A stretch of 64,000 nucleotides of DNA from Gossypium raimondii. Lineage: Eukaryota; Streptophyta; Magnoliopsida; Malvales; Malvaceae. Under the pieces are notes generated by a model. It saw only the letters and a program-made list of their open reading frames with translations, was not told where the DNA came from and made no database searches. A program made the translations under genes and the position numbers. The stretch spans positions 992,001 to 1,056,000 of the forward strand of contig NC_068570.1 of the NCBI RefSeq assembly GCF_025698545.1, written 5' to 3'. Below are positions 12,268 to 24,255 of the stretch, piece after piece; position 1 is the stretch's first letter; every line of letters begins with the position of its first letter.

Positions 12268-15200
12268 CTAGTTAGAGATTTCAATGGACGGAATGTGGGC
12301 TATGTTGGGCCAATCCTCTCCTCTCACTTTCTTACACCGTCTTTTCAGGTGGGGGCATCCGCTGATTCTTAGTGTTTCCAGAGCATTGAGGTTACGTACC
12401 CCTTGGGGCAATGACATCAAATTAGAGCAACTCTTTATCTCCAATAATGAAAGCAAGTTGAGGTGTTGTATCTCATCTGGGAGAGAAATTAAACCTCTAC
12501 AATTCCAAATACGCAGAGATTGAAGAGAAGAGATGTGTTGGATACTCCTTGGCAATGAGGTCAACTCTGGACATTCATTAATAACTAAGTGTTGGAGTGA
12601 AGTCAGATATCCCACACCCTCAGATACAGAGGCTAATGTCTTACAATGTTGAACCCGCAGTGAACACAAGGAAGATAAGCCTTGCAATCCATTTACCGGA
12701 AGGGATACAAGGCTGTCACAAAAATTTAAATCCAAAGTTTCTAAAGAGCTGAGGTTTTGAAGTCCTGCAGGCAAGCTTTCAATTGAGCAAGCTTGAATAC
12801 CCAAATATTTAAGGCAGGATAGATTATCCAGCAGATCAGATGAAGACTTTAGACTACAATAAAAAACATTCAACCTATCAAGTTGCTTTTGATTTTTTAG
12901 TAGTTCATCCGGTAACTCATTGAAGTTGCTAATCCCGAGAGAGGTAAGAACAGTGGCATTCATAATCAAAGATGTGAGTGAAGTAACATTAGTTTCAACA
13001 ATATGTAGCTCTTTTAGAGATTGAATCATTGGTAGTTTAACCAATTTAGGACAACAATCGACAGTTAATGAACTCAGGAGAGGAAAATGTTCTCTACCAT
13101 CACTGTTGTCCATTCCATCAAACATGGCGCCATATGTATGCTGAGAACCTCGAGTGATGGAAAAGAACTTTCCATATCACCATAGAAGGTGTCGTCAATA
13201 TACTTAAGAGCACTAATTTTACAAATATTAAGGACCTTAAGGAAGCGCAATTTCCCTAGAGGTGGTAGCTGATGGCATCTTTCACAGTTTTCTAGTGCGA
13301 TTTCAACGAGGTTTGGTAGAAGCACATCCATCATCCAATACGGAAACATCAAACCTTGGTAACCAATTATGCATAACTTCTTCAAGTTTGAATGAGGTTG
13401 GAGAGCACTAAGAATCTCTTCATCATTTTGATAATGAGAGCTCGCGTTGCTGCTTACTCGCCAAGATAAGCTAAGTGATCTTAAATTGTGCTTCTTTATC
13501 AAATTTGCATTTTTAGCTTCCATCAAACTCTTCACGTTGTGAAGTCCTTTGATGCTCAATTCCCCCTCTAGGGCCAACCCCTTCAACTCATCAATGCCGC
13601 AACCATCTTCCTTTCCCACAATGAACATGCTAAGCTTGCGCAAAAAAGACAGTTGTCCCAATGCAACAGGCATAGAAGTTAGTGCATCGCAATTTCTGAT
13701 GTCCAAGTACCTAAGATTTTTCAAGTTCTTCGTACCTTTGGGTAACATTTGAAGATTGTAACAATCTCCTAGGTTTAGTGTCTGCAAGTTATGAAGGGAG
13801 CTTGTTGATTCAGGTAAAGTTTTCACATGAGCACCGTGAAGGCAAAGATACCTCAAGTGTTTGGAACTTTTAAATGCAATATTGGTACTATTAAAATCCA
13901 TATCCAACACCTTGAGATACTTTTGTTTGCAGAAGAAACCGGAACGATTAGAGAGGTTAAAGCGACAGCCACGTTGGATCAAAGATTGCAGCGGTTGCAA
14001 TTTGGTTAAGTCCATAACGTTTGTCGATGGACTGCTATTATAAACAAACAAGTGACGAGCAGTTTTTGGAATCTGTGACCCCTCATTTCCCTCAATCACA
14101 CAGCACTCTTGTCCCATAATCGATGTTGCGAGATCATGGATGAGATCATGCATTTTACATGTAACAGTTCCATCAACATCCTCTTTGATTTCTTGAAAAA
14201 AGGACCTCCAAGTTAATTCAGAGAATATTTCACAACCCATATCATGCAAATCCAATGCTCCTCGAGAAGGTATAAATCCATTTGCCATCCATAGTCCTAT
14301 AAGCTCGTTCTTTTTCATGACAAAATCTTTGGGAAATATCGAGCAAAATGAAAAACATTGTCTCATATACGGTGGAAGATGTTCATAACTTAGCCTCAGC
14401 ACAGCTAAGATTCTGCTTCCCTCATCTTCCAAATCCCATATCTCACTATCTTTCACACGTAACCATTCACTTTCTTGACTTCTAAAACGCAATATGCTCC
14501 CTATGGCCTTAATTGCCAATGGTACCCCTCCACATCTCTGCACTATTTGCCTCCCAATGGTTTCCAGGTTTGCGTTGCTTCCATTCATTCCCATTCCAAA
14601 GGCTCTTTGCTTGAACAAAGACCAAGAATCATCATCCGACAAACATCCCAAGCGATAGAAAGGAGTTGTAGCCATCATAAGAGCAACTTTCTCGAGTCGA
14701 GTAGTGACAATCACCGTACTTCCTTTCCGTCCACACTGTAGAGCTTGTTTCAATCTATCCCACTTGTCATGGTACTCATTCCACACATCATCTAGTACGA
14801 GCAAAAACCGTTTCCCAACAAGCTTCTCCGCTAAACAACGCTGCAGGGGATCTAGCTCTTGGATACCACACGAGTTCCCTACAAAGGATTCCACAATCGC
14901 TTTAGTCAACCATTTTATATCAAAATCATCAGATACACACACCCAACCTCTCAAATCGAAGACTTTCGCCACATTTACGTCATTGAAAACCAATTGAGCG
15001 ATTGTTGTCTTACCAAGACCCCCCATTCCGCATATTGCATAAACAGAGAGGTCATCATGGTGACTCACATTACAAAGTAACATACTAACTATCTTTTCCT
15101 TCTCATCAGCTCTGCCAAGTACTTCCGATTCTTTCACAAGGGAGCTGGTTTGCCTATCCTCATTCCGTTCAATTTCAGCTTCTCCCACACCCTCTCTCAA

Positions 15201-15614
15201 GTGGAACTTACTTTTCTCCCCAGCAATGACATCTAATTTCTCCCTTACATTCTTAAACTTACGTGCCATATCTAAGCGAAACAAGAGCGGATTCCGCAAA
15301 GAAAAGAAGGTAGTTACCTGGCTTCTTGCATCCGTATGCAGGCTACGACTTTGAGCTTCGGTGTTGAAATCTTCGAGCACGACTTCCAGATCGTAAGCTG
15401 CTTGTTTGAGCTTCCCAAGCCAGTTCTTGATAGCTTCACTCTTCCATTGCTTCTCCTCTGCATCTTGGAGCACAGCTTGGATTGTAGTAAGCGTACTTTC
15501 AAGACTCGCAACTTCTGTTTTGAGGCTCCCAGGAAGTTCCAGTTCTTTCAAGGACCACGACTTCAAGCTGTCCAAGATGGTACCGACAAGGGGTGAAAGT
15601 AATACCTCTGTCAT
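12268..15614 (-). pseudogene. Full-length CC-NBS-LRR (CNL) resistance gene B, one frameshift
   Basis: This is an intronless CNL of the RGA-like type, about 1115 aa if unbroken, an intracellular immune receptor family. Seen in order: Rx-type coiled coil with an EDVID-like YDLEVVLEDF (about 74-83), P-loop GMGGLGKTT (about 196-204), kinase-2 LLVLDDVW with the CNL-type W (about 271-278), RNBS-B VIVTTR, GLPL as CGGVPLAIKAIG (about 361), RNBS-D CFSFCSIFPKD, MHD at about 488-490, then LRRs to the end (GEDWPNIAHIPS). The frame is lost near 13100, where copies C and D read ACCATTCACTG and B reads ACCATCACTG (one T missing). This splits it into 846-aa and 285-aa frames. All NB-ARC motifs are intact, so it is either a recent pseudogene or carries a sequencing error. 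The start MTEVLLSPLVG matches D and E (MAE...). Confidence 0.9.
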
Positions 15615-16466
15615 GTCCTATCTCTCTTAAAATTTCACAACCAGCAAAGTAGCAATTGGTAACTAAGGAAGCAACTATGGATATTCAAAGACAAAGAAAG
15701 AAACAATTTCACATAAATTGGGATCAGCCTGAACGAGTAAACAAAGAAAAGCTACTGTTTCCAGTTAGGGTTAGCAATGGGTTGGATTGACTTGAGCTTG
15801 CATGCATAATTGCATATGAACCAAACTTTTGACTATGGCAATAAAGTATGTGGAAAAAAATGAAAGGAAGTAGGAACCATTGAAAATAATGCATATGCGT
15901 GTAGGACCAAGTGTCAAGAATTAATAAAATCCTTTAAAAGATATAAGATGGTGAATGCAATTGCCAACAAAGTACAACATTTAATATTAAGTTGATAAGT
16001 TCAGTGATAGAGCAAATTAAAATATTTTTCATATTTTATTATTTTAAAATTTTAAATATAATTTTTATTATTTTTAAAGGGTTAAATGGGTAAACTTATG
16101 TATGAAAAGGATTGAATTGTAAATTTCAAGGTCCTTACTTTACCCTCAAATTTGCTTCTGAATATTATCTTGGATTTTATAAATAAATCTTGTAAAATTT
16201 TATTAATATCTATCAATGGAATGAACAGCAAAGAGAAGAATATACACTAAAAATACAACTTGTATAAAAGTTTATCTTGTGTTGATTTTAACTCAAAATA
16301 TAGGGTCAATTCTTTCAATTTATTAAAATTTGAGATTTAATCTAGTTTAAAAGTTATTAATTTTACTTTTCAAATTAAAAATTTAATTTAATGATGGATA
16401 CAATTAGTATTTTTCATCAAATATCATATCTTATTTCATAAAAATAACATAATCAACATAGTAAAG
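15615..16466. other. NLR promoter and spacer, unit 1
   Basis: This is the upstream region of NLR B, closely matched by 24256-25100 (upstream of D), with its first 300 bases also matched upstream of E (25511-25815). It is AT-rich toward its far end, where it joins rps9 intron sequence at about 16466/16467. No gene was seen. Confidence 0.7.
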
Positions 16467-17326
16467 TTCAAGTTTTGGGAAGAAAAATAGTTGCCTTTCT
16501 TGTTTGATAAAATGTTTGTGTTAGGCTAATTTAGAAGAAAAAAAATTAAGACCCTAAGACAAGCTTAGAAGTATGATTAGCAATTGCGATATAATGCTTT
16601 GAAATTTTTGGTGGCATCTTCAAGGGAACCCATTATGGTTGCAGTACATAAAAGTTCCATTGGTGACGTTGGGGTATGAAACGAGTTACGATGTATTCGT
16701 GAAAGCTCATACAGGTGGGGTTTCGGGACAGACACAAGCAATCACACTTGACATTGCTCTTGCATTGCTGAAGGTGAGTGCCGATCATAAGAGCCCGTTG
16801 AAGAAAGAAGGGCTTTTGACCAGAGATTCAAGGGTGGTGGAGAGGAAGAAAGTTGGTCTCGAGAAGGCTCATAAAGCTCCACAGTTTTCCAAACGTTAAG
16901 TGGATGGAAAACCGGGGATATATATACATTGCTTTCATGGTTAGTTTGTAGAAAATCTTTTCTTCTCAGTAACATTTGCTGATGAATTTCTTTTACAAAA
17001 TTTCTAAATTGTAGAAGAACCCCTTTTAATAATGCAAATCTTGTTCTTGATTGGTTGTGCTTATGAACATTTCTCTTGCATTTCATGTGAGGAATGTTGA
17101 TCCTCAGTCTATTGTTAATTAAAGGGTAAAAGTACCGTTGAGGCATATGTATTATGAATTAGATTGTATTTTGTCCTCTTTATTACGTTAGATCAATAAC
17201 TATATTGATTTTTTTTGTTAAAAATTTATTCGAGTCAAATTTTCATCATTAAGTGCATTTAAAATAGTTTCCCTACATGAAATTTGTGTAATGTAATTGA
17301 CAAAACAATACCATCCAAAGGGCCAT
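16467..17326 (+). pseudogene. rps9 3'-end fragment (intron end, exon 2, 3' flank) inside the NLR array
   Basis: Homologous to 7753-8657. It keeps intron sequence, so it arose by DNA duplication and not by retroposition. Exon 1, transit peptide and promoter are absent. The splice acceptor region 'ttggttcaggagtatcttc' has become 'tttttggtggcatcttc', so the acceptor AG is gone. The remaining frame still encodes most of the S9 C-terminal half ([14 protein letters not shown] ... KAPQFSKR), with substitutions such as GGGLSGQ to TGGVSGQ and KKARKAP to EKAHKAP. It is very unlikely to be functional. Confidence 0.92.
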
Positions 17327-17835
17327 TAATTAAGATTCACGTGTAATGAAACTTAAGCCTAAAACAATCTAAAAAGGAAATCAAAACCCCAACAGCTGAA
17401 CCTTTGCCAACAAAGCCACCAACAACATGCCTATGCACAGATACATAATAGAGTTTAACAAAGTTATGTGTGATGACCATAAGAAGTTAGACGCTAAAAT
17501 TATTTGCCATCTATTTATTCTTACCTACTCTTATGGGGGATAGAACTGGTCTATAAACTTAATGCAATGTTTCTTTTTCTTTTTGAAATCGCAGAATAGA
17601 TCATTGAATTTAACAAAATTCTTCACTCACCAATGTTTCTTTGCCTGAAAATGTATTTAGATAATTATATCCCAGATTCATCAAATGAAAACTATTAATA
17701 ACATATATGAATGAAGGATACCGCAGATGTAAAGATCCTTATTCACAAAAATGTAATGCTCAAATCCTTTTTACATAACTCTTGAATGTGATTCAAACTA
17801 AGAATATTCTTATTTAAAATTAAAATTCAAAAGTA
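17327..17835. other. Downstream flank of NLR fragment C
   Basis: Homologous to the downstream flanks of B (11760-12260) and D (20400-20930), including 'ccaccaacaacatgcctatgcacagata'-like sequence. No gene was seen. Confidence 0.65.
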
Positions 17836-20247
17836 GAGAATCCATAGATCCTTACTTTCTTACATCGTCTTTGCAGATGGGGGCATCCATAGATCCTTAG
17901 CGCTTGTAGCGTAGTGAAGTTATGAACCCCTTGAGGCAATGACATCAAATTAGAGCAATTTATTATGGTCAATTCCGAAAGCAAGGAGGGGTGTTGCATC
18001 TCATCTGGGAGAGAAATTAAACCCCTACAACACCTAATCTGCAGATATCGAAGAGAAGAGAGGTGTTGGATACTCCTTGGCAATGAGGTTAACTCTGGAC
18101 ATTCATTAATAAGTAAAGTCTTGGAGTGAAGTCAGATATCGCATCCCCTCAGATAAAGAGGCTAATGTCTTACAATGTTGAACCCGCAGTGAACACAAGG
18201 AAGATAAGCGTTGCAATCCATTTACCGGAAGGGATACAAGGCTGTCACAAAAATTTAAATCCAAAGTTTCTAAGGAGCTGAGGTTTTGAAGTCCTGCAGG
18301 CAAGCTTTCAATTGAGCAAGCTTAAGGCAGGATAGATTATCCAGCAGATCAGATGAAGACTTTAGACTACAACAAAAAACATTCAACCTATCAAGTTGCT
18401 TTTGATTTTTTAGTAGTTCATCCGGTAACTCGTTGAAGTCGCTAATCCGGAGAGAGGTAAGAACAGTGGCATTCATAATCAAAGATGTGAGTAAAGTAAC
18501 ATTAGTTTCTCCAATATGTAGCTCTTTTAGAGATTGAATCATTGGCAGTTTAACCAATTTAGGACAACAATCGACAGTTAATGAACTCAGGAGAGGAAAA
18601 TGTTCTCTACCATTCACTGTTGTCCATTCCTCCAAACATAGCGCCTCACGTATGCTGAGAACCTCGAGTGATGGAAAAGAACTTTCCATATCACCATAGA
18701 AGGTGTCGTCAATATACTTCAGAGCACTAATTCTACAAATATTAAGGACCTTAAGGAAGCGCAATTTCCTTAGAGGTGGTAGCTGATGGCATCTTTCACA
18801 GTTTCCGAGTGAGATTTCAACAAGGTTTGGTAGAAGCAGATCCATCATCCAATACGGAAACATCAAACCTTGGTAACCAATTATGCGTAACTTCTTCAAG
18901 GTTGAATGAGGTTGGAGAGCACAAAAGAATCTCTTCATCATTTTGATGATGAGAGTTCTCGTTGCGATTTCCTTGCCAAGATAAGCTAAGTGATCTTAAA
19001 TTGCGCTTCTTTATCAAATTTGCCTTTTTAGCTTCCATCGCACTCTTCACGTTGGTTAGTCCTTTGATGCCCAGTTCCCCCTCTAGGGCCAACTCTTTCA
19101 ACTCATCAATGCCGCAACCATCTTTCTTTCCCAACATGAATATGCTAAGCTTGCGCAAAAAAGACATTGTCCCAATGCAACAGGCATAGAAGTTAGTGTA
19201 TGGCAACCTCTGATGTCCAAGTACCTAAGATTTTTCAAGTTCTTCGTACCTTTGGATAACATGTTAAGACTGCCACAATCTTTGAGGCTTAGTGTCTGCA
19301 AGTTAAGAAGAGAGCCTGTTGATTCAGGTAAAGTTTTCACAGTAGAATTGTGAAGGTACAGATACCTCAAGTGTTTCGAAATTTTAAATTCGATATTGCT
19401 CATATAAAAACCCAAATGCAACACCTTGAGATACTTTTGTTTACTAATGAAACGGGAAGGATTAGAGTGGTTAAAGTAACCATCGCCTCATAGGATCAAA
19501 GATTGCAGCGGTTGCAATGTGGTTAAGTCCATAATGTTTGTCGATGGACTGATATTATAATTATAAACAAACAAGTGAGGAGCAGTTTTTGGAATTTGTG
19601 ACACCTCATTTGGCTCAATCACACAGCACTCTTGTCTCATAATCGATGTTGCAAGATCATGGATGAGATCATGCATTTTACATGTAACAGTTCCATCAAC
19701 ATCCTCTTCAATTTCTTGAAAAAAGGACCTCCAAGTTAATTCAGAGAATATTTCACAACCCATATCATGCAAACCCAATGGTCCTCGAGAAGGAATAAAT
19801 CCATTTGCCATCCATAGTGCTAAAAGCTTGTCCTTTGTCATGACAGAATCTTTGGGAAATATCGAGCAAAATGAAAAACATTGTCTCATATACGGTTGAA
19901 GATGTTCATGACTTAGCCTCAACACAGCTATGATTCTGCTTCCCTCATCTTCCAAATCCCATATCTCACTATCTTTGACGCGTAACCATTCACTTTCTTG
20001 ACTTCTAAAACGCAATATGCTTCCTATGGCCTTAATTGCCAATGGTACCCCTCCACATCTCTGCACTATTCGCCTCCCAATGGTTTCCAGGTTCGCGTTG
20101 CTTCCATTCTTTCCCATCCCAAAGGCTCTTCGCTTGAACAAAGACGAAGAATCATCATCCGACAAACATCCCAAGCGATAGAAAGGAGTTGTAGCCATCA
20201 TAAGAGCCTTTCTCGAGTCGAGTAGTGACAATCACCGTACTTCCTAC
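17836..20247 (-). pseudogene. CC-NBS-LRR fragment C, 5'-truncated
   Basis: Counterpart of fragment A. It has the same 5' truncation inside RNBS-B (junction near 20247), so coiled coil, P-loop and kinase-2 are missing. It retains GLPL (CGGVPLAIKAIG), RNBS-D (CFSFCSIFPKD), the MHD motif (CKMHDLIHDLA) and LRRs, and unlike A it keeps the LRR 3' end. It is broken many times: a two-base loss near 20207, a shared one-base loss near 19167, an extra A near 18926, a 16-base loss near 18320, and an extra base near 18114. Substitutions and frame breaks make it a clear pseudogene. The loss near 19167 is shared with A and so predates the segmental duplication. Confidence 0.9.
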
Positions 20248-20929
20248 CGTGCATAAAAGAATTCGAAAAGTCTAATAATATTAAAAAGGGTGATAAAATA
20301 AAAAATGTCATTATAATTTTTCGTATAATTTTATTAAAAGATTATTTACGTTCTAATAAATAATTCGAAAATTGGGACATATATTTGAGTATGACTCAAT
20401 ATGATAATACTTAAGTCTAAAATAATCTAAAGAAAAAACTACACATGGTGTGATTCAAACTCGACACATCAAAGCCTCAGCACCTCAACCTTTATCATCG
20501 AAGCGACCAATAACATGCCTATGCACATACACATAATAGAGTTTAACAACGTTACGTGTGATGAGCATAAGAAGTTAGAAACTAAAATTATTTGCCATCT
20601 ATTTATTCATACCTGCTCTTATTGGGGGATAGAATTGGTCTGCGAATTTAATGCAATGTTGTCTTTTTTCTTCAAATTGCAAAATAGATCCTCGAATTTA
20701 ACAAAAGTTGTCACTCACCAATCCTGAAAATGTATTTAGACAATCATATCATAAATTCATCAAATGAAAACTATTAATAATAGATATGAATGAAATGATC
20801 CTGCAGATGCAGAGATCCTTATTCACAAAAATGTAAATGTCAAATCCTTTTTACATAATTCGTGAATATGATTAAAATCAAGAATTTTCTTATTTAAAAT
20901 TAAAATTCAAAAGTAGAGAATCACCTAAG
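20248..20929. other. Spacer between NLR copies C and D
   Basis: Nearly identical to 11581-12267. It carries the same non-NLR sequence after the truncation junction, followed by the downstream flank of D. No gene was seen. Confidence 0.7.
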
Positions 20930-23900
20930 AGATGTCAATGAACGGAATGTGGGCTATGTTGGGCCAATCCTCTCCTCTCACTTTCTCACACCGTCTTTTC
21001 AGGTGGGTGGCATCCTCTGATTCTTAGTGTTTCCAGAGCATTGAGGTTACGTACCCCTTGGGGCAATGACATCAAATTAGAGCAATACGAAATCTCCAAT
21101 AATGAAAGCAAGGTGAGGTGTTGTATCTCATCTGGGAGAGAAATTAAACCCCTACAACACCTAATCTGCAGATATCGAAGAGAAGAGAGGTGTTGGATAC
21201 TCCTTGGCAATGAGGTCAACTCTGGACATCCATTAATAAGTAAGTCTTGGAGTGAAGTCAGATATCCCACACCCTCAGATAAAGAGGCTAATGTCTTACA
21301 ATTTTGAATCCGTAGTGAAGATAAGGAAGATAAGCCTTGCAATCCATTTACCGGAAGGGATACAAGGCTGTCACAACAATTTAAAGACAAAGTTTTTAAA
21401 GAGCTGAGGTTTTGTAGTCCTGCAGGCAAGCTTTCAATTGAGCAATCTTGAATATACAGCTGTTTAAGGCAGGATAGATTATCCAGTAGATCGGATGAAG
21501 ACTTTAGACTACAAAAAGAAACAAGTTGCTTTTGATTTTGCAGTAGTCCATCTGGTAACTCGTTGAAGCCACTAATCTGGAGAGAGGTAAGAACAGTGGC
21601 ATTCATAATCAAAGGTGCGAGTAAAGTAACATTAGTTTCTCCAATCTGTAGCTGTTTTAGAGATTGAATCATTGGCAGTTTAACCAATTTAGGACAACAA
21701 TCGACAGTTAATGAACTCAGGAGAGGAAAATGTTCTCTACCATTCACTGTTGTCCATTCCTCCAAACATAGCGCCTCACGTATGCTGAGAACCTCGAGTG
21801 ATGGAAAAGAACTTTCCATATCACCATAGAAGGTGTCGTCAATATACTTCAGAGCACTAATTCTACAAATATTAAGGACCTTAAGGAAGCGCAATTTCCC
21901 TAGAGGTGGTAGCTGATGGCATCTTTCACAGTATCCTAGTGAGATTTCAACAAGGTTTGGTAGAAGCAGATCCATCATCCAATACGGAAACATCAAACCT
22001 TGGTAATCAATTATACGTAACTTCTTCAAGTTTGAATGAGGTTGGAGAGCACTAAGAATCTCTTCATCATTTTGATGATGAGAGCTCTTGTTGCTGCTTA
22101 CTCGCCAAGATAAGCTAAGTGATCTTAAATTGTGCTTCTTTATCAAATTTGCATTTTTAGCTTCCATTGAACTCTTCACGTTGTGAAGTCCTTTGATGCT
22201 CAATTCCCCCTCTAGGGCCAACCCCTTCAACTCATCAATGCCGCAACCATCTTCCTTTCCCACAATGAACATGCTAAGCTTGCGCAAAAAAGACAGTTGT
22301 CCCAATGCAACAGGTATAGAAGTTAGTTCATGGCAATTCCTGATGTCCAAGTACCTAAGATTTTTCAAGTTCTTCGTACCTTTGGGTAACATTTGAAGAT
22401 TGCAACAATGTCTGAGGTTTAGTGTCTGCAAGTTATGAAGCGAGCTTGTTGATTCAGGTAAAGTTTTCACACGCAAACTGTGAAGGCAAAGATACCTTAA
22501 GTGTTTCGAACTTTTAAATGCAATATTGCTAAAATTAAAACCAAAATCCAACACCTTGAGATACTTTTGTTTACTGATGTAACGGGAAAGATTAGAGACG
22601 TTAACGGCATGGCCATGTAGGATCAAAGATTGCAGCGGTTGAAATGTGGTGTAGTCCATATCGTTTGTCGATCGACTGCTATTATAAACAAACAAGTGAC
22701 GAGCAGTTTTTGGAATCTGTGACCCCTAATTTGCCTCAATCACACAGCACTCTTGTCCCATAATCGATGTTGCGAGATCATGGAGGAGATCATGCATTTT
22801 ACATGTAACAGTTCCATCAAAATCCTCTTTGATTTCTTGGAAAAAAGACCTCCAAGTTAATTCAGAGAATATTTCACAACCCATATCATGCAAATCCAGT
22901 GCTCCTCGAGAAGGAATAAATCCATTTGCCATCCATAGTCCCATAAGCTCGTCCTTTGTCATGACAGAATCTTTGGGAAATATCGAGCAAAATGAAAAAC
23001 ATTGTCTCATATACGGTGGAAGATGTTCATAACTTAGCCTCAACGCAGCTAAGATTCTGCTTCCCTCATCTTCCAAATCCCATATCTCACTATCTTTGAC
23101 ACGTAACCATTCACTTTCTTGACTTCTAAAACGCAATATGCTCCCTATGGCCGTAATTGCCAATGGTACCCCTCCACATCTCTGCACTATTCGCCTCCCA
23201 ATGGTTTCCAGGTTCGCGTTGCTTCCATTCATTCCCATCCCAAAGGCTCTTTGCTTGAACAAAGACCAAGAATCATCATCCGACAAACATCCCAAGCGAT
23301 AGAAAGGAGTTGTAGCCATCATAAGAGCAACTTTCTCGAGTCGAGTAGTGACAATCACCGTACTTCCTTTCCGTCCACACTGTAGAGCTTGTTTCAATCT
23401 ATCCCACTTGTCATGGTACTCATTCCACACATCATCTAGTACAAGCAAAAACCGTTTCCCAACAAGCTTCTCTGCTAAACACCGCTGCAGGGGATCTAGC
23501 TCTTGGATACCACACGAGTTCCCTCCAAAGGATTCCACAATCGCTTTAGTCAACCTTTTTATATCAAAATCATCTGATACACACACCCAACCTCTCAAAT
23601 CGAAGACTTTCGCCACGTTTTCGTCATTGAAAACCAACTGAGCGATTGTTGTCTTACCAAGACCCCCCATTCCGCATATTGCATAAACAGAGAGGTCATC
23701 ATGGTGACTCTCATTACAAAGTAACATACCAACTATCTTTTCCTTCTCATCAGCTCTGCCAAGTACTTCCGATTCTTTCACAAGGGAGCTGGTTTGCCTA
23801 TCCTCATTCCGTTCAATTTCAGCTTCTCCCACACCCTCTCTCAAGTGGAACTTACTTTTCTCTCCAGCAATGGCATCTAATTTCTCCCTTACATTCTTAA

Positions 23901-24255
23901 ACTTACGTGCCATATCTAAGCGAAACAAGAGCGGATTTCGCAAAGAAAAGAAGGTGGTTACCTGGCTTCTTGCATCCGTATGCAGGCTACGACTTAGAGC
24001 TTCGGTGTTGAAATCTTCGACCACAACTTCCAGATCGTAAGCTGCTTGTTTGAGCTTCCCAAGCCAGTTCTTGATAGCTTCACTCTTCCATTGCTTCTCT
24101 GCATCTTGGAGCACAGATTGGATTGTTGTAAGCGTACTTTCAAGATTCGCAACTTCTGTTTTGAGGCTCCCAGGAAGTTCCAGTTCTTTCAAGGACCACG
24201 ACCTCAAGCTGTCCAAGATGGTACCGACAAGGGGTGAAAGTAATACCTCTGCCAT
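20930..24255 (-). pseudogene. Full-length CC-NBS-LRR (CNL) resistance gene D, stop plus frameshift
   Basis: Sister of copy B with the same domain order: coiled coil (MAEVLLSPLVG..., DLEVVVEDF), P-loop GMGGLGKTT, LLVLDDVW, GLPL (CGGVPLAITAIG), RNBS-D, MHD (CKMHDLLHDLA), LRRs. A stop codon TAG at 22726-22728 replaces the GAG seen in B (AAT-GAG-GGG), splitting it into a 509-aa CC-NBS frame and a 569-aa LRR frame. A one-base gain near 21007 shifts the last residues, so the conserved ending GEDWPNIAHIPS is lost. It also lacks one Glu in the AEEKQWK stretch. The 509-aa product would be a complete CC-NB-ARC protein without LRRs. Its breaks differ from those of B, so the two genes were lost separately. 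Confidence 0.9.

Larger units (their letters stand above)
7753..16466. repeat. Tandem segmental duplication, unit 1 (~8.7 kb)
   Basis: In order: rps9 intron end + exon 2 + 3' flank (7753-8657), NLR fragment A (9399-11580), spacer, full-length NLR B (12268-15614), and NLR promoter spacer (15615-16466). The same order recurs at 16467-25100. Homology was read by eye across all blocks. Unit 1 has extra DNA at 8658-9362 and a deletion at the 3' end of NLR A. Confidence 0.8.

Noticed and set aside
14475-15080. Plus-strand open frames inside the NLR genes
   Set aside because: They recur in every NLR copy only because they are the antisense of conserved coding sequence, and they have no domain of their own.
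16639-16899. A functional second S9 gene
   Set aside because: It has no exon 1, no transit peptide and no splice acceptor; it is a duplicated 3' fragment.
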